Positions 1-7,011 of a stretch of 14,138 nucleotides of DNA are shown here, in pieces. The translations under genes were made by a program, and so were the position numbers. Numbering within the stretch: position 1 is the stretch's first letter; every line of letters starts with the position of its first letter. The stretch is taken from contig DYRX01000075.1 of NCBI GenBank assembly GCA_020718525.1, forward strand, positions 1-14,138. The letters run 5' to 3'. The notes beneath the pieces are model-generated. The model saw only the letters and a list, made by a program, of their open reading frames with translations. It was not told the origin of the DNA and did not search any database. This stretch comes from Victivallis vadensis (GTDB lineage: Bacteria > Verrucomicrobiota > Lentisphaeria > Victivallales > GWF2-50-93).

Positions 1-1512
1 GTCGGCTACAACGCATATTCTCTTGCAGAAACAGGAGCGGATGAATACGGCGTCAGATATCCGGTCTTTTTTCGCTGTTTTGACAATTATCAGGATCCCT
101 TGACAATTTATCTGCTCGCTATTCCAATAAAAATACTCGGTCTTCAAATACGGCTTGTCAGATTGCCAAGCTTCCTCTTCCTTGCGCTCGGATCGCTCAT
201 CTTATATTTCCCTGCGAAAATTCTGACAAAGAGCAGATGGACAGCGCTCTTTACATCCTTTGCATATTCGATAATTCCCTGGACTTACGTGCTGAGCAGA
301 ACAGGGGTAGGCGGCTATATGGCGATGCTTGCTGGTACAATTGCCGGCTTCTATTTTCTTCATGAGGCGATGGCGAAAAAGTCTTTCCCAATGTCCATCG
401 CGGCGGCATTAGGATGGTCTCTTGCTGTGTATTCGCACCACATTGGCAAGCCTATGGCTCCAATGATACTGCTTTCTTTTCTTCTCGCATACAACGTTCT
501 TATATGGAAACGTCTTAAATATATTCTTCTCTTTTGTGCTCTGCTCTTCATCCTTATGCTCCCAATGTTCTTATCAATAATCGGCAATCCTGAGAGCATG
601 ACTGCGCGATTTTCCACATTCAAAATATGGTACGACAATCCGGGCTTACTGGAAACTGCACAGAGGTTTTTCTCCAGATATCTGGAATATTTCTCTCCAA
701 GTTTTCTTTTCCTAGTTGGCGACTCAGACCTTCGCCACAACACGAACGCATCAGGAGAGCTCTATATTTTCATGGCTCCGTTCGTACTGCTGGGAATTTA
801 CCGCATGATCCGGGGCTTCAGGCACAATCCTCTCTATAGGTTTCTGCTTCTGACAATACTGGTCTATCCGACTGCCGCATCGCTGACAATGGACAGGATG
901 CACAGCACAAGATGCCTCAACGGCGCGCCGTTCTTCTGTCTAGCAATGGCGCTCGGAATCGAATATGCCTCTGTCATCATTAGAAGAAGAGGATTTCGCT
1001 TCAATCTGGCGTTGCCGATAGCGGCGCTTCTTGGGGTGGAGGCCTTCTTCTATTTCAAAAACTATTTTGGCGAATATGCTGTCCTCTCAAGAAGCTCATT
1101 CAATGCGCCACTTGTCGAATCAATCCAGAAATGTTTTTCTGAAAAAAAAGAGGGGGAAACCTTGTACGTCTCTTCATCAGCCTTCCACCATCCTGTTGAC
1201 AAGGATTTCAAGCCAGTGTGGTATTCGCATTTTCTATTCTTTGGCAAAATTGATCCTGCCATCTATCAGAAGGAAGGGATCCCTGACGCCGTTATTTCCC
1301 CTTACGATCCGGACAATCCGCCTAAATCAGGAGGAATCCTCCTTAGGATGAATTCACGAATCATCTTTGACAAGGACTACAATAGCGCCGTGGTATTTAA
1401 CAATGAAGCCTTGCCAAAAGGATCCAATCTGCTTTATAGAATCCCGCTTTCCGCCGGATCAGAAAGATACTTTGAAATACTCAGATTCCCCATTGAACCG
1501 TGTCCACGGTGA
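1..1512 (+). CDS. GT39/ArnT-like membrane glycosyltransferase (5' end outside window)
   Basis: The reading frame is open from base 1, so the true start lies upstream. A TTG at position 100 is not a credible start because the frame before it encodes conserved-looking sequence. 503 residues are visible. The first visible residues contain YNAYSLAETGADEYG followed by PVFF and a DP-LTIYL segment, as in bacterial PMT/ArnT-type (GT-C, clan GT39/GT83) glycosyltransferases, where this periplasmic loop follows the catalytic DE motif, which here would be off-window. About eight to ten hydrophobic segments follow, then a soluble C-terminal part of roughly 150 residues. Such enzymes move a sugar from a polyprenyl-phosphate donor to a lipid or protein on the outer face of the inner membrane. 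Acceptor and sugar cannot be read from the sequence. The stop TGA is at 1510-1512. The next gene is convergent. Confidence 0.8.
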   Translation, partial: VGYNAYSLAETGADEYGVRYPVFFRCFDNYQDPLTIYLLAIPIKILGLQIRLVRLPSFLFLALGSLILYFPAKILTKSRWTALFTSFAYSIIPWTYVLSRTGVGGYMAMLAGTIAGFYFLHEAMAKKSFPMSIAAALGWSLAVYSHHIGKPMAPMILLSFLLAYNVLIWKRLKYILLFCALLFILMLPMFLSIIGNPESMTARFSTFKIWYDNPGLLETAQRFFSRYLEYFSPSFLFLVGDSDLRHNTNASGELYIFMAPFVLLGIYRMIRGFRHNPLYRFLLLTILVYPTAASLTMDRMHSTRCLNGAPFFCLAMALGIEYASVIIRRRGFRFNLALPIAALLGVEAFFYFKNYFGEYAVLSRSSFNAPLVESIQKCFSEKKEGETLYVSSSAFHHPVDKDFKPVWYSHFLFFGKIDPAIYQKEGIPDAVISPYDPDNPPKSGGILLRMNSRIIFDKDYNSAVVFNNEALPKGSNLLYRIPLSAGSERYFEILRFPIEPCPR

Positions 1513-1530
1513 TCTTAGTCTAAAAGATCA
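1510..1530. repeat. Perfect inverted repeat overlapping the GT39 stop codon
   Basis: TGATCTT (1510-1516) and AAGATCA (1524-1530) form a perfect 7-bp stem with a 7-base loop, and the stem includes the stop codon of the glycosyltransferase gene. No T-run follows, so it is not a classical intrinsic terminator. It could slow decay of the mRNA end or be a weak terminator. A second small stem, CCCTA/TAGGG (1545-1561), lies just downstream. Confidence 0.4.
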
Positions 1531-1558
1531 GGCTGAGGGGGCATCCCTATCAAGCTTA

Positions 1559-1685
1559 GGGGGACTGTTGCAAAATAACTTTGCCATTTTCCGCCAGGGA
1601 TTTTTAGCTGATTTTTCTGACATGAAGGAGGAGCATGTCGAGACATCCAACGACTGAATGGCGGGAAAAGCGGCGAAAAGACTGA
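1559..1685 (+). mobile_element. Probable truncated left end of an insertion sequence with a transposase stub
   Basis: The stretch begins GGGGGACTGTTGCAAAATAA. The core ACTGTTGCAAA also occurs in the terminal inverted repeats of several IS families (for example IS6-type ends). It is followed by about 50 non-coding bases, a strong ribosome binding site AAGGAGGAG (1625-1633), and ATG at 1635. The frame from that ATG reads MSRHPTTEWREKRRKD and stops at TGA 1683-1685. An IS-like end, a good ribosome binding site and a short basic peptide cut off at once is what the 5' end of a decayed element looks like. I see no matching right end in the window, and the convergent glycosidase gene ends only 25 bases further on. 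The family cannot be named. It could instead be a MITE or an unrelated small ORF. Confidence 0.4.
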
Positions 1686-1710
1686 CGGTCCTCCGAGGCA
1701 CGGCGGCATA

Positions 1711-3309
1711 TCATCCAAATGTCAAATCCCTTCTATTGCCGTCCCCCCAGAGCAGTGTAATTTTTATCCTGCGATTTGATTCGACGCTGACAAGCGGTTC
1801 TTCTCCGGGGGACTTTCTAGCTCCGCATTTCAGGTTCAGAGTCGCGTCATTGCCGAAGGGATAATTTTCGACGCCATGCTCGTCAGAAAGGCGCAGATCC
1901 CATACAATCCTGCCGTTCGGGACATCTGCCTTTATGCCGAAGACGTTTTCAAAAAGAACCGCTGTGGGCACTAGGCCGGTCCATCCGACAAAGTCCTTTC
2001 CGCTCCGCCCTTCTCCAAAATAGTCAGGTGCATAGTTCTCCCATAGCGTGCCGGTTTTGAGAAACGACGAGACGACGTTGTCCAGATGATTGACGGCGAT
2101 CTGGTGCGAGAGACTGGAGTTCCCAGTCTGGTCGAGGCCTCTCAGAAGCATGTAGTTGGTGGGTGCCCATATTGCTCCTTTCCAATATCCTCCGTCGGGG
2201 GAGTATCCCGCAGTGTCAGCGGATAGGGAGGGAACCAAGTGTGGGCGTTTGAACTCCAAAGGATTCTCGAGGTGGGCCAGGAACCTGCCAATGCGCGGCT
2301 CTGGCACGGCTCCGGCGACAAGCGCCCAATATGCGCCAATGGTCTTTACATTGGCAATTCTGGTTCCGTCCCTTCTAAGATCATGGTAGAATGAGGTCTC
2401 CTCATCCCAGAGATTGTCGTTGATCCATTTTCCCAGGAATTGAGCCTCTTCTATGAATTCTGCCGCATCTTTTTCACGATCAAGGACTTGCGCCATGCGC
2501 ACAAGAATGCGGTCGGCGAAGACTGCCTGCATGCAGGTGTCAACCCAAGTCTGATGGCAATGCTCGTGCCATTCGTGTCGTCCATTTGGAATGCGGGGCT
2601 GATTGTCCATTCCGGTGCTCCAGCCTGTCCCCCAGTATGCGCCCGATGGCCAAGTGCGGTTTAGCCGGAACCATCTTGTGTACGCCGCCAGCGGAGGAAA
2701 GACGCGCGCGAGGCGATTTTTATCCCCGACATTGAGATAATACTCCCACTCTGCCCAGGGCAGGATGTTCGGACCCGTCCCGGAAGGATCGAAACGCTGG
2801 AATTTGTCCTCCCCTGATTTTTCTCCAATCTCCCGGCAGATGAATCCGTCCGGATGCTGTTTGCAGTAGAAATTGTCCAGCGTGCCCTGAAAATGCCACG
2901 CCCTGCGTCCGTAAAACCCGAAGATGGCGATGAACGCAGAATCCCACATGAATGTCGATTCATTGAATGCTGTCGCATTGAAGTCTGATACGAAGCGGTT
3001 TTCGGGACTTGCCTTTCTAAGCTTTTTATCGAATGCAAGCTCCCATACCTTCCAATAGCAGGCGATCGCGTCTTCATGTCCGTTCCAGAAAGGACGGGGG
3101 AGGAGGCTTTTCGCATCTAGAAGGCTTGGCCATCGGTCCGGGCGGTTTCCCTCTGGTAAAAGCCCCGCGCTGACGTCTGGATTCTCCCTGTTGTAGTCCA
3201 CCCATTCCGATGCCTGGCAAAATCGCGCCCCAAAAGAGTTCTCTTCTGCAAAACCGTTAGGCACGTAAGTGCGATAGAACTGATGGCTCCTGCTGTCTGA
3301 CATATTCAT
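1711..3309 (-). CDS. GH63/mannosylglycerate-hydrolase-like glycosidase
   Basis: 532 residues from the ATG at 3309. This start is preferred because AGGAGG lies 12 bases upstream; the frame stays open to a TTG at 3429, but that has no ribosome binding site. The sequence has the hallmarks of the (alpha/alpha)6-barrel trehalase/GH63/MGH group: FMWDSAFIAIFGFYG at about 120-134, TGWSTGMDNQPR at about 228-239, GYWKGAIWAPTNYMLLRGL at about 374-392, and LWENYAPD at 422-429. By analogy with GH63 enzymes and mannosylglycerate hydrolase, Asp235 would be the general acid and Glu424 the general base. No signal peptide or membrane segment is visible, so a cytosolic enzyme is expected. It would hydrolyse an alpha-glucoside or alpha-mannoside; the substrate cannot be assigned. 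It follows the MCE gene on the same strand after 131 bases, so cotranscription is possible but not shown. Confidence 0.8.
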   Translation of the reverse strand: MNMSDSRSHQFYRTYVPNGFAEENSFGARFCQASEWVDYNRENPDVSAGLLPEGNRPDRWPSLLDAKSLLPRPFWNGHEDAIACYWKVWELAFDKKLRKASPENRFVSDFNATAFNESTFMWDSAFIAIFGFYGRRAWHFQGTLDNFYCKQHPDGFICREIGEKSGEDKFQRFDPSGTGPNILPWAEWEYYLNVGDKNRLARVFPPLAAYTRWFRLNRTWPSGAYWGTGWSTGMDNQPRIPNGRHEWHEHCHQTWVDTCMQAVFADRILVRMAQVLDREKDAAEFIEEAQFLGKWINDNLWDEETSFYHDLRRDGTRIANVKTIGAYWALVAGAVPEPRIGRFLAHLENPLEFKRPHLVPSLSADTAGYSPDGGYWKGAIWAPTNYMLLRGLDQTGNSSLSHQIAVNHLDNVVSSFLKTGTLWENYAPDYFGEGRSGKDFVGWTGLVPTAVLFENVFGIKADVPNGRIVWDLRLSDEHGVENYPFGNDATLNLKCGARKSPGEEPLVSVESNRRIKITLLWGDGNRRDLTFG

Positions 3310-3440
3310 TAGGAACTTCCGCCTCCTGCCGGGAATATGATATTGCATCCCGGCTTTATTTGTAGTCTCCGTCCCTGCGACAAGGTATCGCTGACAAGGG
3401 AAAAGACATCCTTTCCGCCCTTCGGACAAACTCAGCGACT

Positions 3441-4436
3441 TCAGGGCTTCTGCTTCCCTCTCATAAGCGCGCTGGGATCCTCGTCAAGATACTTGACCAG
3501 CTCTGTAAACGAGTCAATCGCCTGATCAAGCTTGTCCAATGTCTCGGTCATTTTTTTGCGCATGTCAACTATTGACGATGAGACCTTGTCCGCCTCTTTC
3601 AGGGTTGCATTCGCGTTTGAGGCGAGCTGAGGGAGGGATGCCGCCTCGATCTCGCGCCGCATCGAGTCGGAAAGCCCCCTCACGGCTTGGAGAGTATTTT
3701 CCAAGTCGGACGCCATGCCTTTCATTTTGTCTTCTGTGAGAGTCTTGTCCAGGTTTGAGCTGATGGTTTCTATGTGTCCGCTCACGGTCTCCATTTTAGT
3801 GATAAGGCTGTCAATTTTCGGGTTGTTGAGCAGTGCATTCATTGATTTGAAAGTCTGGACCACTTCCGCGGATATTCCTGAATAGTCAACGGACGCGATT
3901 TTCGCAAGGGCGTCGCTGAGGCTGGTGCTCAGTCCGCTAATGAGGGATTCGGTCGAGGGTATGTAGAGTATCCCGGTGGGCTTGTCCGCGTCAATCGGAG
4001 GATTTTTGCCGGGATCGAAATAGTCAAGCTGGACAAATTTCATTCCCGTGGCAATGCTCGATATCTCGAGCCTGCAACGGAGCCCTTTCTCGACTTCCTT
4101 GCTGAGGACATTGTAGAAGAGCCGCGCCCGTTCAGAACTAGAAATAGTTATCGTCTCCTTTGCCGGATCAATTGAAGAAAGCATCGCCTCCATTTCGACC
4201 CAGACGTAATTATCCTCGGGACGGAGATTGATCTTCGAGACTTTTCCCACGCTGACGCCTCTGAATTTGACGGAAGTTCCGACATCAAGCCCCCCGACGG
4301 ATTCGTTGAAGAGGGTGCCAAATCTGACCTTCGGCTCGAATATCTCCTTGATTCCGAGGACAAAAAGGACGGATGCAAAAAACAGCACTCCCAGTATCAC
4401 AAAGAGTCCGAGCTTGTATTTGTTGGCTTCAATCAT
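3441..4436 (-). CDS. MlaD/MCE-domain protein, single membrane anchor
   Basis: 331 residues from ATG 4436 (MIEANKYKLGLF...). The frame extends upstream to 4544, but that stretch has no domain character and contains the promoter candidate. One N-terminal transmembrane helix (about 8-28) is followed by an MCE domain (about 35-145) with the typical GLDVGTSVKFRGVSVGKV segment. A long helical, probably coiled-coil C-terminal half rich in Leu, Ser and Asn comes next, ending in a charged tail. MCE proteins form hexameric rings or tubes in the periplasm that pass lipids between the inner and outer membrane, usually with an MlaE permease and an MlaF ATPase. Neither partner gene is next to it here. The large 3' neighbour is a glycosidase and the 5' neighbour is the hydrogenase-like operon, so context gives no function. 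Assignment to the MCE family is firm; MlaD orthology is not. Confidence 0.85.
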   Translation of the reverse strand: MIEANKYKLGLFVILGVLFFASVLFVLGIKEIFEPKVRFGTLFNESVGGLDVGTSVKFRGVSVGKVSKINLRPEDNYVWVEMEAMLSSIDPAKETITISSSERARLFYNVLSKEVEKGLRCRLEISSIATGMKFVQLDYFDPGKNPPIDADKPTGILYIPSTESLISGLSTSLSDALAKIASVDYSGISAEVVQTFKSMNALLNNPKIDSLITKMETVSGHIETISSNLDKTLTEDKMKGMASDLENTLQAVRGLSDSMRREIEAASLPQLASNANATLKEADKVSSSIVDMRKKMTETLDKLDQAIDSFTELVKYLDEDPSALMRGKQKP

Positions 4437-4514
4437 AATTCTGAAACAGCTCCATAAATATTGACGGCTGAAAGCGGAAGACCCGCAGAGCGGAACAGAC
4501 GAAACAGCACCCAC

Positions 4515-4544
4515 ATAATAGACACTTTGGAAGCGGGAATTCAA
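4515..4544 (-). promoter_or_regulatory. Sigma70-like promoter candidate for the MCE gene
   Basis: On the minus strand TTGAAT (4544-4539) and TATTAT (4520-4515) are separated by 18 bases, giving an expected start near 4508 and a leader of about 70 bases before ATG 4436. It lies in the 286-base gap 4437-4722, which otherwise shows no gene, no convincing terminator for the operon upstream and no RNA I recognise. The match is good but is by eye. Confidence 0.45.
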
Positions 4545-4722
4545 GTTCAGCGGCTGGAATCCAGGCGTGAAAGGATTCTCCAGACCTGAGGAAGCTATAG
4601 TTTTAGCAAAATAATGAAATTATTTATCTGAAAAACGATAGAATCCGCGTGGACTTCAGGTTAATAGACTCACGGGTCATTAGCGGCATAACTGCGTGGA
4701 GATATAAGCAAAATGCGAAAAA

Positions 4723-5481
4723 TCAATCTCCGAGGACTTTGAGCAGGGCGTCGAGTATCGTGAGCGGATGCGGTGGGCATCCTGGGACAAAGACATCAAC
4801 GGGAATGACATTTCCAACTCCGTCGCAGGACTCCTCCATTCCCCTGTAAATTCCGCCTGAAATTGCACAGGCTCCGACGGCGATGACGATCTTTGGATGC
4901 GCGACGGCGTCATAGGTTTTTTCCAGCGCCAGCCTCATGTTTTTTGTGACGGGGCCAGTCACTATCAGTCCGTCCGCATGTCTTGGTGAAGCCACGATCT
5001 GAATTCCGAATCTTCCGATGTCCCAAGCCAGGGTAGTGAGGACGTTGATATCCGCTTCGCACGCGTTGCATCCGCCTGCGCTGACCTGCCTTAGCTTAAG
5101 CGACCTGGAGAAGAGCTTTCCATTCTTGATGCTGTCCGGGACAAAGTCAGGCTTCTTTTTTTCCTTTCCGATCAGAAGTCCCTCCCGGGATGAGGATGAG
5201 AGGCTGTAATCGGCGCCGAACTCGATTTTTCCTCTTGGACATGAACGCGAGCAGGCGGAGCAGAAGATGCACGCGCCCAGATCAATTTCAGGCGAGGAGT
5301 CTTCAATTTTGATCGCGGAAGAAGGGCAGACATCTCTGCAGACGGCGCAGTCCTCTGGGCACTTGTCGTTCTTCAGGACAGGGACGCCCTGAAAGCGGTC
5401 GGAAAGTCTTGGCGCCGGACCATTTGGATATTCAAATGTCCTCATTCCCTGGGCGAATCTGGATTTTAGGATGTCAATCAT
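4723..5481 (-). CDS. hyfI: Ferredoxin-NuoB fusion, small subunit of an Ehr/Hyf-like complex
   Basis: 252 residues. The N-terminal third is an 8Fe ferredoxin like HyfH/HycF: Cys41, 45, 48 and 52 form CX3CX2CX3CP, and Cys71, 74, 77 and 81 form the normal CX2CX2CX3CP. The first cluster has one residue more than usual between its first two cysteines. Residues from about 130 are the NuoB/HyfI/HycG small subunit, with all four ligands of the proximal N2-type [4Fe-4S] cluster: Cys138 and Cys141 (GGCNACEADI), Cys205 (GACAISGG) and Cys235 (PGCPPHP). In E. coli these are two proteins (HyfH and HyfI); here they are joined, so electrons could pass from a soluble donor through two clusters to the N2-like cluster. 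ATG 5481 is 15 bases after the hyfG stop and has GGAG nine bases upstream. It is the last gene of the operon. Confidence 0.88.
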   Translation of the reverse strand: MIDILKSRFAQGMRTFEYPNGPAPRLSDRFQGVPVLKNDKCPEDCAVCRDVCPSSAIKIEDSSPEIDLGACIFCSACSRSCPRGKIEFGADYSLSSSSREGLLIGKEKKKPDFVPDSIKNGKLFSRSLKLRQVSAGGCNACEADINVLTTLAWDIGRFGIQIVASPRHADGLIVTGPVTKNMRLALEKTYDAVAHPKIVIAVGACAISGGIYRGMEESCDGVGNVIPVDVFVPGCPPHPLTILDALLKVLGD

Positions 5482-5496
5482 AAATCATATCTCCAG

Positions 5497-7011
5497 TCAA
5501 AGGTCATGTCCGCAGTATGACAGGTTGAAACTTTTGTTGCAAAGCGGGAAATCTGAGACGAGCTGATCGCGCATGGCAATCGCCAGGGCGCTCCAGTTGT
5601 GAAAAGACGGATCGCAAATCTTATAGCGTGCAAATCTGCCGTCCTGATCTGTTATGGCGACATGCGAGATTTCGCCTCTCCATCCCTCGCAGAGGGTGGC
5701 GACGAGACTGTCTGGAAGCAGATCTGGGGCCTTGTCCTGGCAGAGCTCAAAAGTGTCCGGGAGCGCTGAAATATTTTCGGATATGAAGGCATATGAGCGC
5801 TGGGCTTCCAGCCAGCGGACAAAGGCTCTGGAGAAGACATTGCCCTTCGAGCAGACTGAAACGGGGATCTGTGAAAACTGATAGAGTCCCGAGGGAAAAT
5901 CCTGGCGCAGGTCGCGTTCGAGTCCGCATGCTCTTGCGGGGACACCGACAATCCCCAGTTCGAGGCAGTCTTCGATCGAGATGCGACCTGCGTTCTCGAA
6001 CCTCGCCAGGACGGAGGGGTTGTCCCAGAGAAGCTCGACGGCATTCTTCAGATCGGCATAAGTTTTGTGGAGGGCTTCTCCGAGTTTTTCCGCCCGTTGG
6101 GCGTCGAGCATGAATGGAGTTCCTCCCGGGCGCACGAGTCCGCGGCCGAATCTGTTTCCGCAAAGGAGCGCTGTGATATTGAGGAAATCCCCTCTGATTC
6201 TGCCGCAGTAGGATGATGTGCTCTGAAATCCTATATCTCCGGCAAGCGCGCCGAGATCACCAGCATGATTTGCAAGTCGTTCAAGTTCAAGGCCTATCGC
6301 TCTCATATATTCCGCGCCAAGAGGGACCTTCATTCCAGCCAGCGCCTCAATCGCCATGCAATATGCTGTCGCATTTGCAACCGTGCTGTCTCCTGCCGCA
6401 GTTTCAATGAGATGCATAGTGTCTTTGCGCGGAGCCCCCAGAAGACGCTTTTCAATTCCGCGGTGCTGGTATCCCAAGGAAATTTCCAGATGGAGAACGT
6501 CCTCGCCCAGACATTGGAATCTGAAATGGCCAGGCTCTATCACGCCAGCATGGACAGGTCCGACGGCAACTTCGTGGACATCCTCTCCGTCTATTCTGAA
6601 AAAATCCGCTCCGCCGGGAATGACAGGTCTTTCATCGGTCGCGGCTATCTGGTTCATGCGGCTCTGAAATCTCACAGGCTTGAGGCAGGGATGCCCCTTT
6701 GGACGCACTCCAAACTGCTCGAAGACTTCCCTTTCGAAAAGATGCATTTGGGGAAAGTCTGGCGTCATTGAATTGAACTCTCCACAGGCGTCAAATGCCG
6801 AAATGCCCAAAAATCCTCTGGGATCGTCCGCAATCAGCGCATATATCCGAGTCCGAGAAGGGCCCGAAGCGACGCCAAAGAAGTTGACGATTCTCCAGCT
6901 TTCTTCGAGGGAACCTGCCAATTCGTTCCTGAATTCATTTTCCTGCAAAAGAGGTATTTTATCGAGCGCCAGAGGCTCCGAATCTCGAAATTCCAGGAAT
7001 CTACGGCTCAT
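5497..7011 (-). CDS. hyfG: NuoC-NuoD-like large subunit lacking [NiFe] ligands (Ehr type)
   Basis: 504 residues. The start is ATG 7011: GGAGG sits six bases upstream and the ATG overlaps the preceding stop as ATGA, whereas the open frame up to 7350 lies inside hyfF. Residues about 1-115 are the NuoC/30-kDa domain (FEREVFEQFGVRPKGHP); about 145-504 are the NuoD/49-kDa hydrogenase large-subunit domain (GPVHAGVIEPGHFRF, YQHRGIEKRL). This is the HycE/HyfG arrangement. The nickel motifs are altered. Where HycE has ERVCGIC, this protein has ETAAGDS (203-209), putting Ala206 and Ser209 at the cysteine positions. Where HycE has DPCYSC, it has NLSYCG (496-501), putting Ser498 and Gly501 there, with one cysteine shifted by two. 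The chain ends at Leu504, without the tail cleaved during hydrogenase maturation. It is therefore unlikely to hold a NiFe site and fits EhrL-type subunits. Confidence 0.87.
   Translation of the reverse strand: MSRRFLEFRDSEPLALDKIPLLQENEFRNELAGSLEESWRIVNFFGVASGPSRTRIYALIADDPRGFLGISAFDACGEFNSMTPDFPQMHLFEREVFEQFGVRPKGHPCLKPVRFQSRMNQIAATDERPVIPGGADFFRIDGEDVHEVAVGPVHAGVIEPGHFRFQCLGEDVLHLEISLGYQHRGIEKRLLGAPRKDTMHLIETAAGDSTVANATAYCMAIEALAGMKVPLGAEYMRAIGLELERLANHAGDLGALAGDIGFQSTSSYCGRIRGDFLNITALLCGNRFGRGLVRPGGTPFMLDAQRAEKLGEALHKTYADLKNAVELLWDNPSVLARFENAGRISIEDCLELGIVGVPARACGLERDLRQDFPSGLYQFSQIPVSVCSKGNVFSRAFVRWLEAQRSYAFISENISALPDTFELCQDKAPDLLPDSLVATLCEGWRGEISHVAITDQDGRFARYKICDPSFHNWSALAIAMRDQLVSDFPLCNKSFNLSYCGHDL

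Noticed and set aside
80..108. Two TTGACAATT copies (80-88, 100-108) as promoter boxes
   Set aside because: They fall inside the open, conserved coding sequence of the glycosyltransferase and have no suitable -10 partner in a gap; the repeat is probably chance.
4640..4690. Terminator hairpin for the Ehr operon
   Set aside because: Only short, imperfect stems can be drawn (for example CGTG/CACG with a large loop), and the nearest T-run is about a dozen bases away.
6265..6771. 168-codon plus-strand reading frame opposite hyfG
   Set aside because: It lies within the conserved NuoD-like domain on the other strand and has no recognisable domain or ribosome binding site.
5497..7011. Annotation as an active [NiFe] hydrogenase large subunit or as true complex I NuoCD
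   Set aside because: The Ni cysteines are absent, which speaks against an active hydrogenase. The GPVHAGVIEPGHFRF segment, HyfB/HyfE/HyfF partners and lack of NuoEFG, NuoA, NuoJ and NuoM speak against ordinary complex I.
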